Source of the DNA: CAZWHE01 sp964633825
GTDB taxonomy: Bacteria > Planctomycetota > B15-G4 > CAYZWU01
NCBI GenBank assembly: GCA_964633825.1
Contig: CAZWHE010000002.1
Coordinates: 19,956-83,955, forward strand
DNA length: 64,000 bases
Direction of reading: 5' to 3'
The notes below the pieces were generated by a model. That model made no database searches, had not been told where the DNA came from, and saw only the letters and a program-made list of their open reading frames with translations. The position numbers were made by a program, and so were the translations under genes. This document shows positions 51,901 to 60,217 of the stretch, piece by piece; position 1 is the first letter of the stretch; each line of letters opens with the position of its first letter.

Positions 51901-52079
51901 TGGAGCGCCCCGGAGATCCGGGGTTTCTCGGCCCGAACCAGGCTGTCCAGGTCTTCGCTGCTTCGCCGCGCCGCTTCAACGAGAACCGAAGGGAGGTCTT
52001 TTGTCGAGAGAGGGGAACGCTCTTCCGCGCCCGGCTCCTGGAAGGGAAAAAGGACGAGAAGAATCACCCATCCGATCAT
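48960..52079 (-). CDS. Secreted TPR-CHAT caspase-like protease
   Basis: A 1039-residue protein. ATG 52079 is chosen because GGAGG lies seven bases upstream; the GTG at 52085 is too close. A hydrophobic export segment (MIGWVILLVLFPFQ) starts the chain, followed by roughly ten TPR repeats (for example AVCLKLGRYQEALLHFHRSLAL) to about residue 540. A coiled helical link follows, then a CHAT domain. The predicted cysteine-protease dyad is intact: His897 in VHIAAHGIFD and Cys944 in VVLSGCRTALGKR, with LPWAFLYAGARSVIVSLWAVND downstream. CHAT proteases cut specific protein targets when activated through partner contacts. It is the third gene of a sigma-kinase-CHAT operon. Confidence 0.92.
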   Translation of the reverse strand: MIGWVILLVLFPFQEPGAEERSPLSTKDLPSVLVEAARRSSEDLDSLVRAEKPRISGALQTILLSYVTAELREEKERSGILLRAARSVALSYERISGSRVLGERYRLFVSWTGEEIAQRGRAKTAGIEGLAAREAGELKRAAHLFEESCRLVKGLGDRFGTARALMDLSNLKYRLGRLEEWLGLAREARLLFEVEENVPGICDTYFVESDYYHIRGEYDKAIAALERVEILSEGLADPVTEAKIQTTHGELDYGSSRFESALKAFKNALAVYERIERWDGQSSCLNNMGAVCLKLGRYQEALLHFHRSLALDEEAGRRINAATRRANLGIIYGILNDYDRALDCFVRARRTLDETGSSSSMEITHILHNIATCRRHMGDLAESLAAYGELVEMWRALGDKASEALALQGMGHVLIGLGRYDEAGKVLGQSLAIHETLEDELGICSVLRLLGILDRNRGRLAEAGERFERAVSLARKCGAVHHEAEALMSRASMDYSKGDYASCVRVCEDAFALLETVGTGMTAVGLKIGLQSEVEDAVAPYLHSLFELHGKNPKAEYPRRAFAWIEKWKSRALLDVLGEEKRLLTRNARPGELEEEEKLLKGLGRELGRMRSLPASSPEHGKAEESVTRLKYEIEAIREKIALSSPTYAALNRAVSFEIDGIRKKALDGETLLLEYKLTRDRSYLFALSDKAFRMFVLPGKEEIEKRVRYFHQLLSHSRPGAFPPAELAEVSHELYMMLVAPALGDPALDRPSLVVVPDGILALLPFEALVTRIEKEPAAFSRMRFLLLEKRLVVSPSAAVCVELAGDSDGEKGKMRDLLPILALGNPAPGRVLLDTPADQFRSPELREIPAALREVKTIAALFPGCDLYVNEAATEEVLKQPGAMDGHRIVHIAAHGIFDAREPRLSGLQLASDPEGNEDGLLMMIEVLGLQIKADLVVLSGCRTALGKRVLGEGVIGLPWAFLYAGARSVIVSLWAVNDASTARLMENFYRNLVSKGLDKAESLRQAKIELLQGDYPAPQHWAPFILIGDGGGHNTD

Positions 52080-52081
52080 CG

Positions 52082-54826
52082 TCACTCCTCCGGCGCCGGA
52101 TCCCGGGACGAAGAGATCAGGGCGCGATACTCCTGCGCTTTCCCGGGCCGGTCCCAGACGTCGTAGAGCTTGACGAAGACTTCCATGACTTTATTCGTGA
52201 CGGCGTGCCCTTCACCGACCGATGCTTTCGCTTCCTCGAGGGCGGTCAGTAGCTGCGCTTCGGCATCGCCGTACCGTTTCATGATGATCAGACCTCCCGC
52301 ATAATCCGCCCGGTACTCGGCTGTCTTGGGCTTGTACCGGGGCCCCATGCCGAGCGAGATTTCTATCAACCGTTTGGAAAAGGCTTCGGCTTCGGATAAG
52401 TTCTTCAAGCTCTGAAGCACGGCGACAAGGTTGCCCATAGTCATCAGCGTATCGGGATGCTCTTCCCCCCGGACGCGAATGCTCAGATCGAGGGTCTCGC
52501 GCAGGATCTCCTCCGCTTCAACGAATCTCTCCTGGTTGATCAAGTTGAAGGCGAGGCAGCCCATCGTATTGATCGTGTTCGGGTGCTCTTCGCTCAGGAC
52601 ACGGCGCTGGCCTTCCAGAGCTTTCTTTTGGAGCACCTCCGCCTCGGGAAACCGGCCCTGAGACATGAACGTGAGGGCCAGGTTATAGATCGCCAGGAGC
52701 GTGTGGGGATGCTCCCCGCCGAGGCGGCGTTCCTGGATTTCGAGTACCTCGCGCTGGAGCTCCTCCGCCTCGCCCAGTTTCCCTTGATATTTGAGGACAA
52801 CGGCTAGATTGAACATCGACGCGATCGTGCTCGTGTGCTCATCGCCCAGGACACGGCGCTTGATGGCGAGCCCTTTTTTGTGAAGCCCTTCGGCCTCGGC
52901 AAGCCGGCCCAATCTCCAGAGCGCCGAGGCCAGGTTGTTCATTACCTTGATCGTATCGGGATGCTCCTCCCCCTTGTTGCGGAGATGGATCTCGAGGAGC
53001 TTCCTCTGGATCTTCTCCGCCCCGGCGATATCGCCCTGTTCCTTGAGCACAAGACCGAGGTTCTGCATCGATTTGAGCACGAGCTCGTGCTCCTCGCCGA
53101 AGGAAGCAAGGCTTGTCTCCCGGACCCTGCGGTAGAGATCCTCCGCTTTGGAAAGCCGGCCCTGGTTCATATATGCATTCGCGAGAGCGATCATCGCGGC
53201 GAGAGTGTCGGGGTGATCGCTGCCTTTCAGGCGCTCGTAAATCTCCAGCGCCTTCTTCTGGTGCGGCTCCTCGGCCTTGTAAAGACCGAGAAGATGGTAG
53301 GTGTGTCCGATCGTGAGCCTGAGTGCCGCTTCGATCTCGGGCTGTTCGGTGAAGTCCCTGCCGATCCTGTCCGCCGCCTTGTCGAGCACGTCCACGACCT
53401 TGACGTCCCGACCGTCCACGTCGGGATCGGGGGACAGGAACATGTTCCGCAGAAACTCGTTGATCACATTCGTCTTTTCCGCCTCCTTCTCCGTCTCGGC
53501 CTTGGCGGCGAGAGTGGCCTTGTACTGTTTATCAGTCTCGGCCTTGGCGGCGAGTGTCTTCCTGTACTGCTCATCGGTCTTGTTTCTGGCCTCGATGATC
53601 TGGGGATAGGACCAGAGCATCACATAGAGAACAAACCCGACAAGCGCCGTCACGGCGACTCCCACGGCCGTGCTCGAAACGGGATGGCGCTTGACCTGCT
53701 TCCAGGTTCGCGTCGCCAGCCCGGCCGGCTTGGCCAGGATCATCTCGCCGTTGAGGAGACGCTGGAGATCACCGGCAAAAACGGCCATGCTCTGATACCT
53801 GCGGCCGCGCTCCTTTTCCATGGTGGTTATGATCACGGTCTCAAGGTCGCGCGAGATCGCGGGGTTCAGGCTGCGCGGCGCCCTGGGATCCTTCTCCAAG
53901 ATCTGGTGGAAAACCTGCTCGGTCGTTTCGCCCGCAAAAGGAACGTGGCCGGTCACGGCCTCGTAGAGGGTCACGCCGAGTGAGTAGATGTCGGTCCGCG
54001 AATCGATCTGCTCCCTCTTTGCTTTTACCTGCTCGGGAGAGGCATAGTTCGGCGTGCCCCGGAAGTCGCCGGTCAGCGTCAGCGTGGAGAGGTTGACATG
54101 CCGGGCCACACCGAAATCCATGAGCATGGCGCGCTCTTCGGGCGTGATCTGGATGTTCGATGGTTTCACGTCCCGGTGAACGACACCGGCGCCGTGGGCG
54201 CTGTCGAGGGCGAGAGCGATCTCCCTGATCCAGCCGATCGCCTGGGGCGTGGCGATCCGTTCCCCCCGCGACGCCGCCTCGTGCAGCACCTCGTCGAGGC
54301 CCCTTCCGGGCACGAGCTCCATGGCGAAGTAGCGGACTCCCTGCTCCTCGCCGCTCGCGATCACGGTGACGATATTGGGGTGGCGCAGCGTGGAGACGGC
54401 TTCCCCTTCGCGCCAGAAGCGTTCCTCCGCCTCGAAGGAGCCCATCCGCTCCGGCCGGATGACTTTGAGGGCCACCTGCCTGCCGAGCGACTCCTGCACG
54501 GCGAGGTAGACGATGCCCATGCCGCCTTCGCCGATGCGGCGGATTACCCTGAACTCTCCGAGCCGCTCGAAAGGAAGGTCGGGCTCAACGTCGAGCGAGG
54601 CCGAATCGGCGCCTGTTTCCGCGGAAGAGTCGCGGAGCTTCACCCACGCCGGTTCGTCGAGAAAATCGGGCGCCTCATCGTGGGCTTCGAGAAGGGCTTT
54701 CACTTCCGCCTCGAGGGATTGATCGCCGGCGCACGCCTCGGCCAGGAAAGCAGCCCTCTCCACAGGCTTGCGCTCCAGGGCGGCGTCGAAGAGCGATCTG
54801 ATTTTCTCGAGCCGGTCAGCCGTCAT
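52082..54826 (-). CDS. Transmembrane Ser/Thr protein kinase with TPR tail (sigma-kinase-CHAT operon)
   Basis: A 914-residue kinase. The helical N-terminus (RSLFDAALERKPVERAAFLAEACAG) precedes a complete kinase domain at about residues 95-365: VIRRIGEGGMGIVYLA, VALKVIR, VVHRDVKPSNIQI, LMDFGVARH, GTPNYASPEQ. One membrane helix follows near 395-418, then a linker with a 14-residue tandem duplication, then nine or ten 42-residue TPR repeats (GEEHPDTIKVMNNLASALW). The TPR part should lie in the periplasm. Its 5' end overlaps the sigma gene by eleven bases, and its stop touches the start of the CHAT gene. Confidence 0.94.
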   Translation of the reverse strand: MTADRLEKIRSLFDAALERKPVERAAFLAEACAGDQSLEAEVKALLEAHDEAPDFLDEPAWVKLRDSSAETGADSASLDVEPDLPFERLGEFRVIRRIGEGGMGIVYLAVQESLGRQVALKVIRPERMGSFEAEERFWREGEAVSTLRHPNIVTVIASGEEQGVRYFAMELVPGRGLDEVLHEAASRGERIATPQAIGWIREIALALDSAHGAGVVHRDVKPSNIQITPEERAMLMDFGVARHVNLSTLTLTGDFRGTPNYASPEQVKAKREQIDSRTDIYSLGVTLYEAVTGHVPFAGETTEQVFHQILEKDPRAPRSLNPAISRDLETVIITTMEKERGRRYQSMAVFAGDLQRLLNGEMILAKPAGLATRTWKQVKRHPVSSTAVGVAVTALVGFVLYVMLWSYPQIIEARNKTDEQYRKTLAAKAETDKQYKATLAAKAETEKEAEKTNVINEFLRNMFLSPDPDVDGRDVKVVDVLDKAADRIGRDFTEQPEIEAALRLTIGHTYHLLGLYKAEEPHQKKALEIYERLKGSDHPDTLAAMIALANAYMNQGRLSKAEDLYRRVRETSLASFGEEHELVLKSMQNLGLVLKEQGDIAGAEKIQRKLLEIHLRNKGEEHPDTIKVMNNLASALWRLGRLAEAEGLHKKGLAIKRRVLGDEHTSTIASMFNLAVVLKYQGKLGEAEELQREVLEIQERRLGGEHPHTLLAIYNLALTFMSQGRFPEAEVLQKKALEGQRRVLSEEHPNTINTMGCLAFNLINQERFVEAEEILRETLDLSIRVRGEEHPDTLMTMGNLVAVLQSLKNLSEAEAFSKRLIEISLGMGPRYKPKTAEYRADYAGGLIIMKRYGDAEAQLLTALEEAKASVGEGHAVTNKVMEVFVKLYDVWDRPGKAQEYRALISSSRDPAPEE
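53493..53576. repeat. 42-bp tandem duplication in the kinase linker
   Basis: Units 53493-53534 and 53535-53576 are near-identical and encode DKQYKATLAAKAET and DEQYRKTLAAKAET just outside the membrane helix. The duplication lengthens the stalk between membrane and TPR domain by fourteen residues. Confidence 0.8.
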
Positions 54827-55421
54827 CGGTCTCCTGACTTTTCATCTCTTTGTAGAGCCAGGCGCGCGTGAACTCCCAGTCCCGCTTGACCGTCGCCTTG
54901 GAGATACGGAGAACCTCGGCGGTCTGGTCGAGGGTGAGGCCCACGAAGAAGCGGAGCTCCACCATCTCACAAAGCCGGGAACGACCCTCTTCCTCTCCCA
55001 GCTTGTCGAGCGCCTTGTCGAGTGCATCCAGATCCTCGAAGGGGACTCCCGCCGCGGCCGGGTCATGGCCGGGCTCCAAGCGGTTGTCGAGAGCCGCGGG
55101 ACGCCGGCCCGATCCGCGCTTGATCGCCCCTTTTTTCCGCGCTTCACCGGCCAGAATGCGGCGCATCGCCTTGGCCGCCACGCGGAAGAAGTGCGTGCGG
55201 TCGCGCCACCGGACATCCTTGCTGGGAATGAGGCGGATATAGGCTTCGTGGACAAGGGCCGTGGTCTGCAGCGTGTGCCTGGGGCTCTCCTTCCGCATCG
55301 CCCTGTGGGCCATGGCGTGGAGTTCCTTGTAAACAACCGAAAAGAGCCTGTTCTTCGCGTTCTGATCCCCCGAGGAGACGGCTTCGAGCAGCTCGGTCGC
55401 GTTTTGAGGCATCTTCGGCAT
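54816..55421 (-). CDS. ECF-type sigma factor (PF07638-like), kinase-associated
   Basis: A 201-residue sigma factor. Region 2 is present as VVYKELHAMAHRAMRKESP and the short segment HTLQTTALVHEAYIRLI; region 4 as VELRFFVGLTLDQTAEVLRISKATVKRDWEFTRAWL. This is the HTH-ECF subtype common in Planctomycetota and Acidobacteriota. Where most ECF factors carry the acidic DAED-type residues of region 2.2, this one has Gln-Thr-Thr (Thr53, Thr54). No anti-sigma gene is adjacent; the next gene, overlapping by eleven bases, is a kinase. Phosphorylation control is therefore a reasonable hypothesis. Confidence 0.92.
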   Translation of the reverse strand: MPKMPQNATELLEAVSSGDQNAKNRLFSVVYKELHAMAHRAMRKESPRHTLQTTALVHEAYIRLIPSKDVRWRDRTHFFRVAAKAMRRILAGEARKKGAIKRGSGRRPAALDNRLEPGHDPAAAGVPFEDLDALDKALDKLGEEEGRSRLCEMVELRFFVGLTLDQTAEVLRISKATVKRDWEFTRAWLYKEMKSQETDDG

Positions 55422-55522
55422 CCGGGATCAACTCCGCCTAGCCCGGGACGTTTACGCACTGATTATTATCACCGATTGTTAACCTCAATCCGTCAAAAAT
55501 TTCCGAGCAGAACCCTTTCACG

Positions 55523-57223
55523 TCAAAGGGTCAGGATCAGCTCCAGCGGGCCGATTCCGGGTGCGAGCGTGATGTCGTACCACGCGTTCGCTCCGCCGGA
55601 GCCGCTGAGAAGGATGGTGTATTCCCCGTGGAATCCGCGGAAGAGGTAGACGCCTTGGCTGTCGGCAGTGCCGCTCTCATGGGTGGTCCACTCTTCCATC
55701 AGTTCCCGGTAGCGCCGCCCGGCCTCGTTCAGTGTCCAGTCGAGATTCACGATGGCGGCGTCGGGCCCCATGTAGTGCGCGCCGGCCCAGAACCCCCACA
55801 TGAGAATCCCCTCAACCGCCGGATGGCTGAAAGCGGCCCGGTAGAACCTCTCCAGCTTGTCGGCGCGCGCTATTTCGTCGCTGTCGACAACATGGAACTC
55901 GGTGCACCAGACGGGCAGATCCAGGGCCGCCAGCTTGTCCAGGCGGTGCCAGATCAGCCAAGGCTCGGGAGTAGCGGAGAAATGGCACTGGGCGCCCACG
56001 CCCTGCACCGGCGCACCGGCCTGCTGCAGCGCCAGGACGTGCTCCACGTAATCGTCCGCCTGCGAGCCGGTCACCACGCTGTAGTCGTTCACGAAAAGAA
56101 GCGCCCCGGGATCGATCAGCGCGGCCTGCTGAAACATGTCGATCCGCACCGCCTCGCCGAGGCGGTCCTTGTAGAACGACCCGTGAAGCATCTCGTTGTT
56201 CACGTCCCAGTGCACGAACCGGCCGGCGAAGTGATTCACCGCGCTCGAAAGGCGCCCATCCACGGCGGCCCGGAGCTCGGGATCGGGCAGGGCTTTCACC
56301 CAGTCCTGCACCTTGCTCTCCTTGGCCCAGAAGATGCAGTGGCCGCGCACGGGGATGCCGGCCTGTTCGCAGACGGCCATCATGGCATCGGCGTCGCTGT
56401 AGTCGACCTGGCCCTGCACGGGCTCGTTGTACCACCACTTCGATTCGCTCTCGAAAACGGCCCACTCGAAGTTATCGAGAAAAAACTGCCGGTAGTCGGC
56501 ATTGGAGGGCAGCTTGTCGCAGACCGCCGTCCCAAAAGCGAAGAGGCGGCGGGTCTGATCCACGTCGATTGCGGCGTTCGGGACGGGGACCCCCGAGAAA
56601 TCGATCACGCTCACACGCACGTCGCGCTTGCGAATTCGCTCTATGCGGGCCTTCGATCTGATACGCCAGCTCCCGGCGGTCCAGATCGCCGCGGCATCGA
56701 CCAGGAGATCGACGCCCGGAGCCGGGCCTTCGGCATAGAAAGTCAGCTCCTGGAGCGGTCCGTTCGCTTCGAGGGTGAACATGCCGCCCAGGTGCTTCCA
56801 CTCGCTGTCCGACACCGTGGCGTCGTCGATGAAGTGATACTGGGTCGCCGAGTCGACCTGCTTCACCGTCAGCTTCACGCGATCGCTCTGCGAGCCCTGC
56901 AGCCGGACCCAGGCGGAGATGAAATAGCTCTCCCCCTCATCGAGGATGGGCAAAATGTCCTGTGCCGGACCGCTCCACGTAGCGGAGCGCTGGCTCGACC
57001 AGCCGCAGAGAGCTCCCTTGAAGACCGGTTTCGGAACCACCGAGAGCGCACAGCCCTTGGGAAACCAGTGGAGGGTTCCGTCCTCGAATCCCGGGTTGCG
57101 CAGCAGGTTGTGTCTGGATTGGTGATTGAGATCGATTTTGGCGACCTGGGGCGCGGCTCGGCCGGCATTGGGACAGAATATTACCGGAAAGATCGCGGCA
57201 ATGAATACCCACCCCAGTCGCAT
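55523..57223 (-). CDS. Secreted GH10 endo-beta-1,4-xylanase with N-terminal CBM
   Basis: A 566-residue exported enzyme. After the signal peptide (LGWVFIAAIFPVIFCPNAGRAA) residues about 35-185 form a CBM4/9-like carbohydrate-binding module (LLRNPGFEDGTLHWFPKG, YFISAWVRLQG). The GH10 barrel spans about 210-515: FGTAVCDKLPS, NFEWAVFESESKWWYNEP, RGHCIFWAKE, the acid/base Glu344 in WDVNNEML, and the nucleophile Glu442 in WCTEFHV. The usual WDVVNE motif is slightly changed to WDVNNE. A short C-terminal beta module ends GIGPLELILTL. It should hydrolyse xylan or related glycans outside the cell. Confidence 0.93.
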   Translation of the reverse strand: MRLGWVFIAAIFPVIFCPNAGRAAPQVAKIDLNHQSRHNLLRNPGFEDGTLHWFPKGCALSVVPKPVFKGALCGWSSQRSATWSGPAQDILPILDEGESYFISAWVRLQGSQSDRVKLTVKQVDSATQYHFIDDATVSDSEWKHLGGMFTLEANGPLQELTFYAEGPAPGVDLLVDAAAIWTAGSWRIRSKARIERIRKRDVRVSVIDFSGVPVPNAAIDVDQTRRLFAFGTAVCDKLPSNADYRQFFLDNFEWAVFESESKWWYNEPVQGQVDYSDADAMMAVCEQAGIPVRGHCIFWAKESKVQDWVKALPDPELRAAVDGRLSSAVNHFAGRFVHWDVNNEMLHGSFYKDRLGEAVRIDMFQQAALIDPGALLFVNDYSVVTGSQADDYVEHVLALQQAGAPVQGVGAQCHFSATPEPWLIWHRLDKLAALDLPVWCTEFHVVDSDEIARADKLERFYRAAFSHPAVEGILMWGFWAGAHYMGPDAAIVNLDWTLNEAGRRYRELMEEWTTHESGTADSQGVYLFRGFHGEYTILLSGSGGANAWYDITLAPGIGPLELILTL

Positions 57224-57399
57224 GGATGACTCCTTTGGACGGACCCGTGAAAGACGCGGAATGGACGAGATAGAATATCAAATAACGCTGATTAGTACAA
57301 GGCCCTTCCAGGCGCTGCACGGCCCCACGGGCGTCCCGAGCAGCGAGCTCAAAAACCTGCTGAAGCTCGTCATCGAGTCGGATCGAGGCGATGATTTTC

Positions 57400-57432
57400 A
57401 AAAAAGGGGCCGGTCAATACAACCGGCCCCTT
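57400..57432 (-). terminator. Rho-independent terminator of the secreted propeller gene
   Basis: An eleven-base stem, 57404-57414 (AAGGGGCCGGT) with 57422-57432 (ACCGGCCCCTT), around a seven-base loop. On the minus strand it is followed by a run of six T (57405-57400). It lies 25 bases past the stop of the gene at 57458-60034. Confidence 0.88.
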
Positions 57433-57457
57433 ATTTGAGATCGTTCCGACCTTTATG

Positions 57458-60034
57458 TCACGGCAGGACCAGGACAGCCACCGCATTCGACTGGTAATCC
57501 ATGGGGCCCAGCGTCGTGTAAGCGAAATTGAAAATCGTGCCGGGCGGAGCCAGCGGAGGAATGGGACCCATGGTGTCGAGCGTCGCAGCGGCATTGCCGG
57601 AGGCATCGAAGGTGCCGAGGAAATTGAAAAACGCGGGACTGCCGAAGTGGGAAATGATGTAGTTGAACATGAAATCCTGGTTGAGGGGCAGGTGGCCGCC
57701 GCCCGGCAGGGGCGTGCCGGGCGAGGTGCCCGACATGGTACCGACAAGGGCGTAGTCCCGATTGGAGTAAGCCGGCCCGGCGGTCAGGTCGAAATCGACG
57801 ATCCCTCCCGTGCCAGCCGAGATCTCCTCGTTCAGTGCCGTCAGGCCGGCAGCCTGGGTCGTGAACGTCCACTCCGGTCCGTATTGGAGCCCGCCCATCG
57901 AATCCTTGGCAACAACGCGCCACCGGAAGTTGTTTCCTATCACATTCTGCAGCGTGGCCTGGGGTTGGAAAACGTCGGCGGCCACGTTCAGCAGGGGCCC
58001 GTTGCCCCCGGCCAGGTAGATGTCGTAAGTGATCGGATCCCCGTTCGGATCGACGGACGGATCGGCCGCCACCTCAACAACGCCCGGCGGGATGTGAGAA
58101 CCGTCGGGGGGAAAGGGATTGCCCGGCGCGCTCGGCGCGTCGTTGTCGACGTGGAAGTTCACCGGCGTGGGAAGGACGATTATCACGTCGTCGAACTGCT
58201 GAAAAGGATCGTTCATCATGTTCAGGACGTTCTGCCAGTAGGGGACGTTGTTGGGTCTCAGCCCGTTGCCGCCGGAAGTCATGAAATCGTCGAGCGCCTG
58301 GTAGGCGATCGGGTAGAGGTCCCTGTTGGGGTAGTAGTTCGGCAGGTTGAACCCGCCTGCCTCCATCATCCAGCGCAGGCTTTCGACCTTGAAAGCTTTG
58401 GGTATGTACGTGCAGAGGCTCACGTTGGGGCTGAGGCCGCAGAACCAGCTCACCTCGTCGCCGATGAGAAGCATCTCGTCCGACGTGTCGTCGTCGGTCA
58501 CATTGGTCTGCGTGACTCCGTCGGCGTCGATCACGATCAGGTCGAGATCGTTTCCGGTTCCCATGAACGGAGTGTACAGATTCCAGCCGCTCGGATCGCC
58601 GAGCGGATCCCCGGCCAGCTCGAAGTTGCCGTCCGTGATCGGCGTCCCGTCGATGGAGATGCGGACCGCGCCCGACGACGGCGTGCGCCCCAGATAGAGC
58701 TCGACTGCCGATGTCCCGGCGGGGACGGCGATATCCACGTATTCACCGCTCGTTCCGTCGTCGGCCATGGAAAAGTAGCCCGAGCTTGCGTTGGGGGATG
58801 AATCGCTCGACCAGATCCCGCTGTAGGTCGTACCGCTGCCCTCTTCCATGATGACACCGTCCAGCGAGTACCCGTCGAGATGGACGCGGAACCCGCTCGA
58901 TCCCGGATCCTTTTCGCCGCTCGCTTCCACGCGGATCGTGTGACCGGACAGGGGATTCAAGCCGGCCGTGTATTCCACCGGATCAACGCACGACTTGAGG
59001 CCCCATAAATCCTCGCGGTCGGAAGTGAGCACGATCCGTCCGTCTTCCAGGTGGTGGGGAACATAGTCGTTGGCCATGTCGCTCGACGCCGTATGGCGGA
59101 CCGCCGGGGAGGCGGGCACCTTGTCGGACGAAGCCGCCACCTCGAAGAGCTGGGAGTTGCCGAACGCGGTGCGCGTCGAAGTGAAGAGGATCGACGAACC
59201 GTCGTGGCTGAAGATCGCGCCGGCGTTCATCTTGGTCGGGTTCGGGTTGTCCGGATAGGTGGAACCGTCCGTGACCTGGCGCAAGCCGGTAACGGACGCG
59301 CCGTCCCAGTCCGCCACGTAGACCTCCCAGTTGCGCCCTTCGCCGTCCACGGCGCCGGAGAAGATGATCTGGGTCCCGTCTTCGTTGAAGCTCGGATGCC
59401 CGACCCAGCGCGCGTCGGTCGCGGGACGCAGCGGCCAGACCACGGGATCGGCCGCGGTCAGCATGTCGTGATCCAAATCGATCGTGGCGGAGGTGTCGAT
59501 GTCAAGGATGCGGATCGCCTCGCAGCGGCGCCCGCAGGGATCGATGATTTCGATGGTGTGGGTGATGCTGCATACGGACACAACAATCACCTCGATCGTG
59601 GCCACGCAGTAGTACTTGGCCGTGTAGATGATCTTCATGTCGAGCGGATCATGGTTGAAATGGGGATGGCGGTCATCGTAGTCGTTCGTTGTGAGCTGGG
59701 AAAGCGTTCCGTTCTCCAGGCCGCCCGAGCTCCCGTCATCTGTGGCCAGGAAAAGCTCGAATTCCTCCTCGGGGTTGCCGCCCCCGGGATTTCGGGTCGA
59801 GCTCCATGCAACCATGGCCCCATCGGGCGAACGGTCGGGGTGGTTGTCGATCGCCGGATCGGTGGTCAGCCGGCGAACGGCCAACGTGTCCACGTCCATG
59901 CTGTAGATGTCCATGTTTCCCGGTTCCATCATATCCGAAACGAAAAGAATCTCTTCACCGGCGTTTGCCCGTTGCCAGGCGCCAAGAACAAACAGAGCGC
60001 AGCACGCCGCCCGGACAATTACTTTTTTCCACAT
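57458..60034 (-). CDS. Large secreted TolB/PD40-type protein with fibronectin-like C-terminus
   Basis: An 858-residue exported protein, signal peptide VIVRAACCALFVLGAWQRANAG. The N-terminal half (about 25-330) is a TolB-like propeller with blades such as ILFVSDMMEPGNMDIYSMD, HPDRSPDGAMVAWSSTRNPGG and HPSFNEDGTQIIFSGAVDG. The middle (about 360-500) resembles a carbohydrate-binding beta sandwich. A segment with IIVLPTPVNFHVDND precedes a fibronectin-type module (DPNGDPITYDIYLAGG ... FRWRVVAKD), and a last beta domain ends QSNAVAVLVLP. It is followed by a good terminator. No catalytic motif seen. Confidence 0.85.
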   Translation of the reverse strand: MWKKVIVRAACCALFVLGAWQRANAGEEILFVSDMMEPGNMDIYSMDVDTLAVRRLTTDPAIDNHPDRSPDGAMVAWSSTRNPGGGNPEEEFELFLATDDGSSGGLENGTLSQLTTNDYDDRHPHFNHDPLDMKIIYTAKYYCVATIEVIVVSVCSITHTIEIIDPCGRRCEAIRILDIDTSATIDLDHDMLTAADPVVWPLRPATDARWVGHPSFNEDGTQIIFSGAVDGEGRNWEVYVADWDGASVTGLRQVTDGSTYPDNPNPTKMNAGAIFSHDGSSILFTSTRTAFGNSQLFEVAASSDKVPASPAVRHTASSDMANDYVPHHLEDGRIVLTSDREDLWGLKSCVDPVEYTAGLNPLSGHTIRVEASGEKDPGSSGFRVHLDGYSLDGVIMEEGSGTTYSGIWSSDSSPNASSGYFSMADDGTSGEYVDIAVPAGTSAVELYLGRTPSSGAVRISIDGTPITDGNFELAGDPLGDPSGWNLYTPFMGTGNDLDLIVIDADGVTQTNVTDDDTSDEMLLIGDEVSWFCGLSPNVSLCTYIPKAFKVESLRWMMEAGGFNLPNYYPNRDLYPIAYQALDDFMTSGGNGLRPNNVPYWQNVLNMMNDPFQQFDDVIIVLPTPVNFHVDNDAPSAPGNPFPPDGSHIPPGVVEVAADPSVDPNGDPITYDIYLAGGNGPLLNVAADVFQPQATLQNVIGNNFRWRVVAKDSMGGLQYGPEWTFTTQAAGLTALNEEISAGTGGIVDFDLTAGPAYSNRDYALVGTMSGTSPGTPLPGGGHLPLNQDFMFNYIISHFGSPAFFNFLGTFDASGNAAATLDTMGPIPPLAPPGTIFNFAYTTLGPMDYQSNAVAVLVLP

Positions 60035-60115
60035 GATCGTTCTCTCCTTTAAGGTTGTTCTCCTTTTTCCCTACCCCGGGTGTTTCTTCCGAGTCTGATG
60101 ATTCGGTTAATCAGG

Positions 60116-60137
60116 CCTGAATGGCCGGTCATTCAGG
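60116..60137. other. Short perfect hairpin in intergenic region
   Basis: CCTGAATG (60116-60123) pairs with CATTCAGG (60130-60137) around GCCGGT, in the 183-base gap between the kinase stop and the propeller gene start. There is no T-run on either strand, so it is not a clear terminator; an operator is possible. Confidence 0.4.
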
Positions 60138-60217
60138 TAAGAAGTTTTGGCGGGGCGTGGAGGACATTTTTTTGGATTTTATTGACTCAGGCGGGGATCG
60201 GCGTAAATCCCGGTCTC

